Shown here piece after piece: positions 17,876-25,335 of a stretch of DNA of 35,467 bases. The DNA is from an uncultured Kiritimatiellota bacterium (GTDB lineage Bacteria; Verrucomicrobiota; Kiritimatiellia; RFP12; UBA1067), in assembly GCA_934635385.1 (NCBI GenBank), contig CAKTZI010000040.1:1-35467 (forward strand), in the 5' to 3' direction. Positions within the stretch are counted from its first letter, which is position 1; each line of letters starts with the position of its first letter. Under the pieces are notes generated by a model that saw nothing but the letters and a program-made list of their open reading frames with translations, was not told the origin of the DNA and did not search any database. A program made the position numbers and the translations under genes.

Positions 17876-17879
17876 CGGC

Positions 17880-18548
17880 ATGACGATGAACGGAAAGAGA
17901 ATCACCCTGTTCGCCGGCCACTACGGCAGCGGCAAGACCAACATCGCGCTCAACTACGCGCGGGCGGTGAAGCCCTGCGTCATCGCCGACCTCGACATCG
18001 TCAACCCCTACTTCCGCACGAAGGACTCGGCGGCCGCGCTCGCGGCGGAAGGCATCGGGCTCGTCGTCTCGGACTACGCGAACTCGAACGTCGACTTCCC
18101 GGCCCTGCCGAAGGAGACGTACGGGCTCGTCGCCGACCGCGCGACGCGCGTCGTCATCGACGTCGGCGGCGATGACCGGGGCGCGCTCGCGCTCGGCCGC
18201 TACGTGGACGACATCCGGGACGAGAACGCCTACGACATGCTGGCCGTCGTCAATGCGTCGCGACCGCTGACCGAAACGCCGGAAGACACCGTTGAGGTGC
18301 TGCGCGAAATCGAGGCGGCCTGCCGGCTGCCGTTCACGGGCATCGTCAACAACACGAACCTCGGCCCCGCGACGACGGCGCAGACGGTTCTGGAATCGTT
18401 GCCGTATGCGGATGCCGTCGCGCGCGCGATGGGCGTGCCCGTCCGCTTCACCTGCTGCCGCGCCGACCTGAAAGACGCGCTCGACGCGCAGGTGCCGAAC
18501 CTCTTCCCGCTCACGATCCAGAAGCTCTACTACCAATTGGAGACCTGA
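17880..18548 (+). CDS. MinD/ParA-like P-loop ATPase
   Basis: 222 residues. The start 'RITLFAGHYGSGKTNIALNYA' carries a Walker A loop (GHYGSGKT, about residues 13-20), 'CVIADLDIVNPYFRTKD' is the Walker A'/switch I-like Asp motif, and 'RVVIDVGGDDRGALALG' the Walker B region. This belongs to the SIMIBI class of P-loop ATPases, next to MinD/ParA and CobW-type proteins. Family members often sit near redox enzyme or cofactor genes, but no such partner is seen here. Starts at 4 bases after the Minf_1886-like gene; an ATG at 17886 is also possible. The specific role is unknown. Confidence 0.7.
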   Translation: MTMNGKRITLFAGHYGSGKTNIALNYARAVKPCVIADLDIVNPYFRTKDSAAALAAEGIGLVVSDYANSNVDFPALPKETYGLVADRATRVVIDVGGDDRGALALGRYVDDIRDENAYDMLAVVNASRPLTETPEDTVEVLREIEAACRLPFTGIVNNTNLGPATTAQTVLESLPYADAVARAMGVPVRFTCCRADLKDALDAQVPNLFPLTIQKLYYQLET

Positions 18549-18550
18549 AA

Positions 18551-19246
18551 ATGAAACGTCCGCACTTCTTCCTTTTCCCCTTTTCCCTTTCCCTTCTCCT
18601 CGCCGTCGGCTGCTGGTCATTCAACGCGACCGAGTATCCGCAGGTCGAGATCGCCGTCGCGCCGACGGGAACCAACACGGTCGCGCTGGGCGTCAACGGC
18701 TTCGCGGCGACCTTGACCGAGTATGCGGCCTACCACGAGTTCAGGACGGTCTACGTGCCGGGGTTCTACGGCCGTCGGCACTACCATCCGGGGTATTTCG
18801 AGACGGTCCCGGCGGTCGCCTACGTGCCGCAGTCCCGTCAGACCGACGCCTATCTCCGCCGCGCGAAGGACGCGTTCGAGCGGGCGGGGTTCACCGTCGG
18901 CGCGGCGACGCCGGACTGGACGGTCGATGTCGCGTTCACGGGGCCGATCGTCTCGGACGGGGACACGCTCAAGCAGCTCGCGTGGGAGGTCGGCACGCTC
19001 TTTCTCTTCGACTACGCCGCCGCGAGCTGGACGGCGCAGCTGCGCGTGCGCGACAACCGCACGGGCAAGCTCGTCTTCCACAACGACTATGTTCAGCGGT
19101 ATGAGACGAACGTCTTCGGGCTGATTCCGCTCCTGTCGATCGCCTCCGCGTCGGAAACGTCGCTGTCGTACATGCAGAGCTGGTGCCTCGGTGCGCTGAC
19201 GGATCGCATCGTCGCCGACGTCACGGCCTTCTTTGCGCGGCCCTAA
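18551..19246 (+). CDS. Predicted lipoprotein, unknown function
   Basis: 231 residues. The N-terminus (MKRPHFFLFPFSLSLLLAVGC) is a lipoprotein signal peptide with lipobox LAVGC, so Cys21 should be lipidated after cleavage. The mature part contains 'YHEFRTVYVPGFYGRRHYHPGYF', rich in Tyr and His, and a later domain 'TVDVAFTGPIVS', 'YAAASWTAQLRVRDNRTGKLVFHNDY' resembling outer-membrane assembly or DUF4136-like lipoprotein sandwiches. It begins two bases after the ATPase stop, with GGAG upstream. I do not recognise a specific family. An envelope location is well supported, the function is not. Confidence 0.75.
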   Translation: MKRPHFFLFPFSLSLLLAVGCWSFNATEYPQVEIAVAPTGTNTVALGVNGFAATLTEYAAYHEFRTVYVPGFYGRRHYHPGYFETVPAVAYVPQSRQTDAYLRRAKDAFERAGFTVGAATPDWTVDVAFTGPIVSDGDTLKQLAWEVGTLFLFDYAAASWTAQLRVRDNRTGKLVFHNDYVQRYETNVFGLIPLLSIASASETSLSYMQSWCLGALTDRIVADVTAFFARP

Positions 19247-19262
19247 CTTGCTTTTACAGGTC

Positions 19263-19291
19263 TTGCTTTCGTCCGTGGCCTTTGGTAGAAT
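19263..19291 (+). promoter_or_regulatory. Sigma70-type promoter for the ROK kinase gene
   Basis: TTGCTT at 19263-19268, a 17-base spacer, and TAGAAT at 19286-19291 preceded by TTTGG. It starts a new unit 33 bases before the kinase ATG; AGGAG at 19310-19314 is the ribosome site. Confidence 0.65.
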
Positions 19292-19324
19292 GCACGGCGG
19301 AAAAAGAACAGGAGAAGCAAGAAA

Positions 19325-20260
19325 ATGAATGTTTCAATCGGCATAGACATTGGCGGCACGAAGTGCGCGCTGTCCGTCGGCGAATGCACGGCGGATGCGG
19401 TGAAGATCCTGCATCGCGAGGAGTTCCCGACGGCGGGGCTCTCGTGGCGGCAGGTGCTGGACGCATTCGCCGTGCGCATTGACGCCTACCTCAACGCGCA
19501 ACGTCCAACCCTCACCGCCATCGGCATCAGCTGCGGCGGACCGCTCGACTCGCGGCGCGGCGTCATTCTCTCGCCGCCGAACCTGCCGGGGTGGGACGAC
19601 GTGCCGGTCGTGAAGTTCTTCGCCGACCGCTACCGCGTGCCTGTGCACCTGCAGAACGACGCGAACGCCTGCGCCTACGCCGAGTGGAAGTACGGCGCGG
19701 GACGCGGCACACGGAACATGGTGTTCCTGACGTTCGGGACGGGGCTCGGCGCGGGACTGGTTCTTGACGGGCGGCTCTATTCGGGCACGAACGACAACGC
19801 GGGCGAGATCGGGCACATCCGCCTCGCGCCGACTGGGCCCGTCGGCTACAACAAGGCGGGGAGCGCGGAGGGCTTCTGCTCCGGCGCAGGGCTCGCGAAA
19901 CTGGCGAAGATCCGTGCGGCGGAGCAGGGCGTGACGCTGCCCGACGACTTCAGCGCGCGCGAGCTTTTCCGCCGCATCGACGCGGGCGATGCGTTCTGCG
20001 TCTCGGTCTTCCGCGAGTCGGCCGCGCACCTTGCGACGATTCTCGCGTATGTGATCGACATCCTCAATCCGGAGGTCATCGTGCTGGGCGGCGTGTTCAT
20101 GCGACAGGCGGATCGCTTCCTGAAGGAGGTCGAGCCGATTCTCGCGCGCGAGGCGCTGCCGTTCGCGCGGCAGGTCTGCCGGATCGTCCCGGCGGGGCTG
20201 TCCGGAAACGTCGGCGACTACGCGGCCTTGGCGGTGGCTGGGATGAGAGAGGGAGAATAA
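19325..20260 (+). CDS. ROK-family sugar kinase
   Basis: 311 residues. 'IGIDIGGTKCALSVG' is the ATP-phosphate loop (DIGGTK, residues 8-13); 'LQNDANACAYAEW' carries the catalytic Asp region and 'MVFLTFGTGLGAGLVLDG' the second phosphate motif. The family normally follows with a zinc site (CxCGxxGCxE); here the region reads 'GYNKAGSAEGFCSGAGLA', so the Cys cluster is absent, as in a subset of ROK kinases. It would phosphorylate a hexose or amino sugar in the cytoplasm. The next gene is a GmhA-like isomerase 44 bases on, suggesting the pair acts on one sugar phosphate. It has its own promoter. Substrate not identifiable from sequence. Confidence 0.8.
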   Translation: MNVSIGIDIGGTKCALSVGECTADAVKILHREEFPTAGLSWRQVLDAFAVRIDAYLNAQRPTLTAIGISCGGPLDSRRGVILSPPNLPGWDDVPVVKFFADRYRVPVHLQNDANACAYAEWKYGAGRGTRNMVFLTFGTGLGAGLVLDGRLYSGTNDNAGEIGHIRLAPTGPVGYNKAGSAEGFCSGAGLAKLAKIRAAEQGVTLPDDFSARELFRRIDAGDAFCVSVFRESAAHLATILAYVIDILNPEVIVLGGVFMRQADRFLKEVEPILAREALPFARQVCRIVPAGLSGNVGDYAALAVAGMREGE

Positions 20261-20296
20261 TCGAATGATCGAATGAGAGAATGATCGAATGAGGAA
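20254..20296. repeat. Short direct repeats (atgatcgaatgag) in the intergenic gap
   Basis: The gap after the ROK kinase contains imperfect copies of atcgaatgag and of gagagaatgatcgaatg in a row. The last copy provides the AGGAAG that serves as ribosome site for the following isomerase gene. This resembles slippage-derived microsatellite sequence; similar low-complexity runs are present inside murB and recN. Confidence 0.7.
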
Positions 20297-20304
20297 GAGA
20301 GGAC

Positions 20305-20913
20305 ATGAAGAGCATACTTGACGAACTCTACGAACGGTATCCGCAGCTGAAGGGTTGCGAAGGCGACATTTCAAAGGCCTACGACATCCTGCTCGCGTGC
20401 TGCCGGGCGGGCGGCACGGTGCTGACGTGCGGCAACGGCGGCAGCGCGGCGGACGCCGAACACATCGTCGGCGAGCTGATGAAGAAGTTCCGCAAGCATC
20501 GCGCGATTCCGGCGGATCTTGCGGCGAAGCTGCCGGCGGAACTCGCGGCGAAGCTGGAGGGGGCGTTGCCGGCGGTCTCGCTCGTCTCGATGAGCGGCAT
20601 CCTCACGGCGTTCGCCAACGACGTCGCGTGGGAGACGGCGTTCGCGCAGCAGGTAGTGGGCCTTGGCCGTGCGGGCGACGTGCTGATTGCGCTCTCGACG
20701 AGCGGCAACAGCGCGAACTGCGTGAACGCCGCGCGTGTCGCGCGGGCGAAGGGCCTGAAGGTCATCTCGCTGACGGGCGCGGGCGGCGGACGGCTCGGCG
20801 AATGCGCGGACGCCGCGATTGCCGTGCCGGAGACGGAGACCTACAAGATTCAGGAGCTGCATTTGCCGGTTTACCACGCGCTTTGCGCGGCGCTGGAGGA
20901 CGCCCTGTTTTGA
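20305..20913 (+). CDS. GmhA-like SIS-domain phosphosugar isomerase
   Basis: 202 residues, the length of sedoheptulose-7-phosphate isomerase (GmhA). 'LTCGNGGSAADAEHIVGELMKKF' is the SIS phosphate-binding and catalytic segment; 'ALSTSGNSANCVNAARVAR' is the second sugar-phosphate loop; 'ETYKIQELHLPVYHALC' contains the C-terminal His/Glu motif. GmhA makes D-glycero-D-manno-heptose 7-phosphate for lipopolysaccharide core. The charged insertion 'RAIPADLAAKLPAELAAKLEGAL' is also typical of GmhA. It pairs with a ROK kinase instead of HldE in this window. The step after isomerisation is not encoded here, so linkage to LPS heptose is inference. Confidence 0.8.
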   Translation: MKSILDELYERYPQLKGCEGDISKAYDILLACCRAGGTVLTCGNGGSAADAEHIVGELMKKFRKHRAIPADLAAKLPAELAAKLEGALPAVSLVSMSGILTAFANDVAWETAFAQQVVGLGRAGDVLIALSTSGNSANCVNAARVARAKGLKVISLTGAGGGRLGECADAAIAVPETETYKIQELHLPVYHALCAALEDALF

Positions 20914-20914
20914 A

Positions 20915-21673
20915 ATGAACGAGATGAAGCCGTTTGTACGCGATTATCGTGTCCGCAGCTACGAGACGGGCGTGCGGAACCGCCTCAGCCTGCCGTCCGT
21001 CTGCAACTACCTGCAGGAGACGGCGGGCGAGCATGCGGAAAAGCTGGGCTTCGGCATCCTGGAGCTTCAGGCGCGCGGCATCTCGTGGATGCTGGCGCGT
21101 CTGCATCTGAAGCTTGCGTGCGACGTGCCGTGGGGGACGGACGTCAAGGTCGTCACGTGGCCGAGCGGCCTCAAGGGGCGGCTCGTCGCCCTGCGCGACT
21201 TCCAGATGTTTGCCGCAAACGGCGACCCGATTCTGGAGGGCGTGAGCGAGTGGCTGACGGTCGATCTCGCGGCGCAGAAGATCGTGAAGCCGTCCGAGGC
21301 CTTCGCGCGGGTCGTGCCGCCGGACGTCGCGCGCGTCGCGCTCGCGGCGGCGGACGGCCACGGCAAGTTCGCGGCGCTCGCGAAGGTCGATGCGGCGGCG
21401 CGCATCCTCGTGCGCCGCGCCGACCACGACTTCAACGACCACGTGAACAATGTCCACTACGTCGAGTGGGCGCTGGAGGCGTTGCCAGATACGTTTCGGA
21501 CGCGATCCGTCCGCGAGCTCGACATCGTCTTCCGTCAGGCCGCGCATGCGGGCGACGAGCTGGAGGCGCGTGCCGAGATCGTGGATGACGCGAACCTCCG
21601 CTGCGCGATCGTGCGTCCGGCGGACGGCGCGCTTCTCGCGACGGCGGCGCTGACGTTCGCGAACCCGTCGTAG
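20915..21673 (+). CDS. Acyl-ACP thioesterase, double hotdog
   Basis: 252 residues. 'VRSYETGVRNRLSLPSVCNYLQETAGEHAEKLGFG' matches the N-terminal hotdog of FatA/FatB-type acyl-ACP thioesterases (PF01643). 'DHDFNDHVNNVHYVEW' matches the second hotdog (consensus DxNxHVNNxxYxxW), which carries the catalytic Asn/His region. The enzyme would release free fatty acids from acyl carrier protein in the cytoplasm. The ATG is one base past the isomerase stop; GGAGGA lies about 14 bases upstream. The next gene is an alpha/beta hydrolase, so both may serve acyl-chain metabolism. Confidence 0.82.
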   Translation: MNEMKPFVRDYRVRSYETGVRNRLSLPSVCNYLQETAGEHAEKLGFGILELQARGISWMLARLHLKLACDVPWGTDVKVVTWPSGLKGRLVALRDFQMFAANGDPILEGVSEWLTVDLAAQKIVKPSEAFARVVPPDVARVALAAADGHGKFAALAKVDAAARILVRRADHDFNDHVNNVHYVEWALEALPDTFRTRSVRELDIVFRQAAHAGDELEARAEIVDDANLRCAIVRPADGALLATAALTFANPS

Positions 21674-21697
21674 GCCAGAACGCGAAAGGGTCTTGCG

Positions 21698-22342
21698 ATG
21701 AGAGTTCTCGTCTTCAACGGCTGGGCGGCGGGCCCTGAGACCTGGGCGCTCTGTACCTTTCCGCACGATTGGGTCTTCAGCTATCTCGAACAGCTCGACG
21801 GCGTGCCGGAGCGAGTGCTGGCGGACACCGACGAGGCCCTGTTCGTCGGCTTCTCGATGGGCGGCAACTCGGCGCTGCGCCTGCTCCTGCGGCAGCCGGA
21901 GAAGGTGCGCGGCCTCGTCCTCGTCTCGACGTCGCCGTTCCTGATGGAGGACAAGGCCGCCGGCTGGAAGGGCCTGAGCGAACGGCGGCTCGCCGCGCTG
22001 CGCCTCGGCACGCAGCTCGTCTTCGGCAACGACCCCTCGCCGCTCTACGCCGATGCCAACCTGAACCGGGGCCTTGACTACCTCCAGACGAGCGACCTGC
22101 GCGAGCCGTTGCGTACGTTGCCGCAGTCGCCCGCGTGGTTGCACGTGTCCCGAATCCCCGTCGCGATTTTCCAGTCCGAGCGCGACGGCATCGTGCGTCC
22201 GGCGAATGCGGACTTCCTCAAGTCCGTCTTCCCGCAGGCGACGGTGACGCGGGTGCCGGGCCACGAGCACGTCCTGCCCGTGACGATCCCCGGACTGATC
22301 GATGACGCCGTGCGGACGTGCCTTGCCAAGTGCGGACGCTGA
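21698..22342 (+). CDS. Alpha/beta hydrolase, BioH-like
   Basis: 214 residues. 'LVFNGWAAGPETW' is the oxyanion loop, 'ALFVGFSMGGNSALRLLL' carries the nucleophile Ser (GFSMGG), 'FQSERDGIVRP' the acid Asp and 'VPGHEHVLPV' the catalytic His. The short form and GxSMGG elbow resemble BioH/BioG pimeloyl-ACP esterases and related carboxylesterases. No other biotin gene is in view, so a biotin role is only a possibility. AAAGGG is upstream of the ATG. It is followed by a tRNA promoter, so this transcript probably ends shortly after. Confidence 0.75.
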   Translation: MRVLVFNGWAAGPETWALCTFPHDWVFSYLEQLDGVPERVLADTDEALFVGFSMGGNSALRLLLRQPEKVRGLVLVSTSPFLMEDKAAGWKGLSERRLAALRLGTQLVFGNDPSPLYADANLNRGLDYLQTSDLREPLRTLPQSPAWLHVSRIPVAIFQSERDGIVRPANADFLKSVFPQATVTRVPGHEHVLPVTIPGLIDDAVRTCLAKCGR

Positions 22343-22360
22343 TGCGCTCAGCGGGGCGAT

Positions 22361-22390
22361 TTGACAGCTTCCGCCGTTTTTTGGTATCAT
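22361..22390 (+). promoter_or_regulatory. Strong sigma70-like promoter for the tRNA pair
   Basis: TTGACA at 22361-22366, an 18-base spacer, TATCAT at 22385-22390 preceded by TTTTTTGG. The first tRNA begins 15 bases after the -10 box, placing the start point a few bases before the mature 5' end. Confidence 0.8.
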
Positions 22391-22404
22391 ACGCACCTGT
22401 TGCA

Positions 22405-22496
22405 GGAGAGATGGCAGAGCCTGGTTGAATGCACATGACTCGAAATCATGCATACCCGCAAGGGTATCGGGGGTTCGAATCCCTCTCTCTCCGCCA
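22405..22496 (+). tRNA. tRNA-Ser (anticodon CGA)
   Basis: Acceptor stem GGAGAGA pairs with TCTCTCC (22486-22492), then G and an encoded CCA. The anticodon stem catga/tcatg encloses ctcgaaa, giving anticodon CGA. A long variable arm (catacccgcaagggtatcg) is as expected for a class II serine tRNA, and the T-loop is ggttcgaat. Confidence 0.95.
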
Positions 22497-22511
22497 CAAG
22501 CCTTTATCCCT

Positions 22512-22585
22512 GCGGGCGTAATTCAATGGCAGAATAGGAGCTTCCCAAGCTTCTTACGTGGGTTCGATTCCCATCGCCCGCTCCA
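22512..22585 (+). tRNA. tRNA-Gly (anticodon CCC)
   Basis: Acceptor GCGGGCG pairs with CGCCCGC (22575-22581), then T and an encoded CCA. The anticodon arm gagcttcccaagcttc gives CCC, and the T-loop is ggttcgatt. It lies 15 bases after tRNA-Ser, almost certainly in the same transcript. Confidence 0.95.
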
Positions 22586-22653
22586 CTCGTTCCGGCAGAG
22601 CCGTTCGCGTGGGAAAATGTTCTGAAAACGCAAATTACGTCTGTTTGGCGGCC

Positions 22654-24279
22654 ATGCTCAACCGTCTCAGTGTCAGGAATCTCGCAGTCGTCGAGAAGGT
22701 CGAGGTCGAGTTCGATCCCGCCCTGAACGTCATTACGGGCGAAACGGGCGCCGGCAAGTCCGTGCTGATGGGCGCGCTGGAACTCGTGCTCGGCGGGCGT
22801 GCCGAGGCGTCGGTTGTGCGTGACGGCGCGAAGGAGGCCGAGGTCGAGGCCGACTTCGGCGGCACGGTCATCCGGCGCACGGTGACGCGCGAAGGCCGTT
22901 CGCGCGCGTGGATCAACGACGAAAGCGTGTCCGTCGCCGAACTGAAGGAGCTGGGCCACACGCTCGTCGACATCCACGGCCCGACGGCGAACCAGAAGCT
23001 GGTCGAGGAGTCGTTTCAGCGCGAACTGCTGGACGCCGACGGCAAGGCGTCCGCCGCCGGGCGGGCGTATGCGGCGGACTGGGCGCGCTACGCCGCGCTG
23101 AAGGGCGAAATCGCCGCGCTCGATGCGGTGGGCGGCGAGGACGAGGCGGACATGCTGCGCTTTCAGGTGAACGAGCTGGAGGGGGCGGATCTGACGGACG
23201 ACGACGAGACGCTGTCCGAACGGCACGCGGCGGCGGCGCACGCCGAGGAGATCATCGAGAACGCCAACGCGATGACGGAGGCCCTGGGCGGCGACCGGGG
23301 CGTGTCCGAGCTGCTGGCGGCGCTTCAGCCGAAGTTCCGCGCAATCGCCCGCCACCTGCCGCAGGCCGAGGCGTGGGCGCGCGAGGCGGACGACATCACG
23401 GTGCGCGTGCAGGAACTGTCGCGGACGATTGCGGATGCGGTGTCCGACCTGGATGGCGGCGAAGAGGATCTGGCGTCGCTCGACGCACGGCTGACGCTCG
23501 TCAACCGGCTGAAGCGGAAGTACCGGGCCGAGGACGTGCCGCGCCTGCGGACGCTGCTCATGGAGAAGACGGAGCGGCTCGCGGCGATCGAGGGGCGCGA
23601 TGCGCGGCTGCGCGACCTGCGGGCGCAGCTGGACGCGGCGGAGAAGGCCCTGCGCACGACGGGGGCTGCGCTCACGAAGGCGCGCGCGGCGGCGGGCGAG
23701 AAGCTGGCGAAGGCGGTCACGAAGGAGCTGAAGGATCTCGGCTTCCGGCAGGCGAAGCTCTTCGTCGCGCTGGAGCCGCAGGCGCCAGATTCGCACGGGT
23801 GCGACCGCGTCGTCTACATGTTCGAGCCGAATCCGGGCGAATCGGCGCGGCCGCTCGCGGCCATCGCGAGTTCGGGCGAGATCGCCCGCGTGATGCTTGC
23901 GCTGAAGGTCGTCACGGCCGCCAAGCCCCCTCACGCCCCATCCCTCACCTCTCATCCCTCATCCCCCATCCCCACCCTCGTCTTTGACGAGATCGACGCC
24001 AACATCGGCGGCGAGGTCGGGCGGGTCGTCGGCGAGAAGCTGCGGGCGGTTGCCAAGGCCCATCAGGTCATCGCCATCACCCATTTGCCGCAGTCCGCCG
24101 TCTATGGCACGCGGCATCTCGTCGTTTCGAAGCGCGTCGCGGACGGGCGGACGCGCACCACTCTCACACCTGTCGCGGGCGACGCGCGCGTTTCGGAAAT
24201 CGCGCGGATGCTCGGCGGCGAAAAACTCACCAGTGTCGTCAAGGAACATGCGGAAGAACTCCTCCAGCTATCCCATTGA
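22654..24279 (+). CDS. recN: DNA repair protein RecN
   Basis: 541 residues, the family's usual length. An SMC-like ATPase for double-strand-break repair: 'MLNRLSVRNLAVVEKVEVEFDPALNVITGETGAGKS' has Walker A at residues 29-36, the middle is coiled coil, 'IASSGEIARVMLALK' is the ABC signature, and 'LVFDEIDANIGGEVG' is Walker B, followed by 'QVIAITHLPQ'. Just before Walker B a low-complexity insert ('PPHAPSLTSHPSSPIP', from a catccctcatccc-type run at 23932-23980) replaces the normal short linker. The next gene overlaps its last 32 bases. Confidence 0.9.
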   Translation: MLNRLSVRNLAVVEKVEVEFDPALNVITGETGAGKSVLMGALELVLGGRAEASVVRDGAKEAEVEADFGGTVIRRTVTREGRSRAWINDESVSVAELKELGHTLVDIHGPTANQKLVEESFQRELLDADGKASAAGRAYAADWARYAALKGEIAALDAVGGEDEADMLRFQVNELEGADLTDDDETLSERHAAAAHAEEIIENANAMTEALGGDRGVSELLAALQPKFRAIARHLPQAEAWAREADDITVRVQELSRTIADAVSDLDGGEEDLASLDARLTLVNRLKRKYRAEDVPRLRTLLMEKTERLAAIEGRDARLRDLRAQLDAAEKALRTTGAALTKARAAAGEKLAKAVTKELKDLGFRQAKLFVALEPQAPDSHGCDRVVYMFEPNPGESARPLAAIASSGEIARVMLALKVVTAAKPPHAPSLTSHPSSPIPTLVFDEIDANIGGEVGRVVGEKLRAVAKAHQVIAITHLPQSAVYGTRHLVVSKRVADGRTRTTLTPVAGDARVSEIARMLGGEKLTSVVKEHAEELLQLSH

Positions 24280-25318
24280 ACTTGTCACGGACGCCTTCGG
24301 GGACTCGTCCGTACTCGCCGACCTCCTTGCCGGGGCGTCGCGTGTGCTCATTGTCGCGGACATGAACGTCGTCCAGCGGACGGCGGGCCTCGGCACGAAG
24401 ATCGGCCGCTACGTGCAGGCGCACGGCATCACGCTCGCGGGCAGTCCCGTCGTGATCGGCGGCGGCGAGAAGATCAAGTCCGACAACCTCCAGAGCGCGT
24501 TCAAGGTCGCGTCGGCGATCCTGGAGGCGAAGCTGTCCCACACGGACGTGGTGCTCGCGCTCGGCGGCGGCACGGTGCTGGACGTCGCGGGGTATGCGGC
24601 GGCGCAGGCGCGCGGCGGCGTGAACATCGTGCGCCTGCCGACGACGCCGCTGGCGATGATGAGCGCGGCGTTCGCGCGTCAGGCGTCCGTGAACGCCTCG
24701 TCGGTCAAGGACGCGCTGCGCGTGCCGTCCGTGCCGTCGGCGGTCGTCGTCGATCCCCTCTTCGCGGACTCCGTGCTGGACGGCGTCTGGCGCAGCGGCA
24801 TGGGCGCCGCCGCGCGGCTCGCGGCCGCGACGGACGCGGCGCTCCTGAAGAAGCTGGAGAAGCTGACGCCGGACTATGCGGCGCGCCGTCCGGGCGTTCT
24901 GGAGGACGTCCTGAAAGCGGTTTTGGCGACGCGGGCGAAGAAGGGCGGCAGCGACCTCGCGCTCTGGGCGGCGAACCGGATCGAGTCCCTCAGCGGCTAT
25001 AAGCTGCCGCATGGCTACGGCGTGTCGATCGGCCTCGTGCTGGAGCTGTGCGCGGCGGTCGAACGCGGCGTGGTGGACGAGGCGGACGTCGTGCGCGTCC
25101 GGGAGATCCTGCGGGCGTGCGGGGCCTTGGAAGGGCTCGCGCACGCGCAGTACGTCCTGCAGCAGGTCGATGCGCTGCTCTGCGGGCTGGACGCCTGGCT
25201 GCTTGCGGAGCCGGAGGGCGTGCCGACGCTGACGGCGTTCGGCAAGAGCGAGGCGGTCGCGGAACCCGATCGCGAAGCCTATCGCGCGGCGCTGAAGCGG
25301 CTGCGCGCGGCGGACTGA
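24248..25318 (+). CDS. AroB-like (3-dehydroquinate synthase superfamily) protein, divergent
   Basis: 356 residues. 'GGGEKIKSDNLQ', 'VVLALGGGTVLDVAGYAAAQARGGVNIVRLPTTPLAMMSAA' and 'PHGYGVSIGLVLE' match the NAD and metal regions of sugar-phosphate cyclases such as 3-dehydroquinate synthase. However, the canonical 'DSSVGGKTGVN' that follows PTTLL is replaced by 'MSAAFARQASVN', so key substrate contacts differ. It may be a specialised cyclase rather than the shikimate enzyme. The ATG at 24248 lies inside the end of recN with AAGGA directly upstream, a 32-base overlap implying translational coupling. Product not identifiable from sequence alone. Confidence 0.65.
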   Translation: MRKNSSSYPIELVTDAFGDSSVLADLLAGASRVLIVADMNVVQRTAGLGTKIGRYVQAHGITLAGSPVVIGGGEKIKSDNLQSAFKVASAILEAKLSHTDVVLALGGGTVLDVAGYAAAQARGGVNIVRLPTTPLAMMSAAFARQASVNASSVKDALRVPSVPSAVVVDPLFADSVLDGVWRSGMGAAARLAAATDAALLKKLEKLTPDYAARRPGVLEDVLKAVLATRAKKGGSDLALWAANRIESLSGYKLPHGYGVSIGLVLELCAAVERGVVDEADVVRVREILRACGALEGLAHAQYVLQQVDALLCGLDAWLLAEPEGVPTLTAFGKSEAVAEPDREAYRAALKRLRAAD

Positions 25319-25335
25319 ACGGAGCCGGGAAAATC

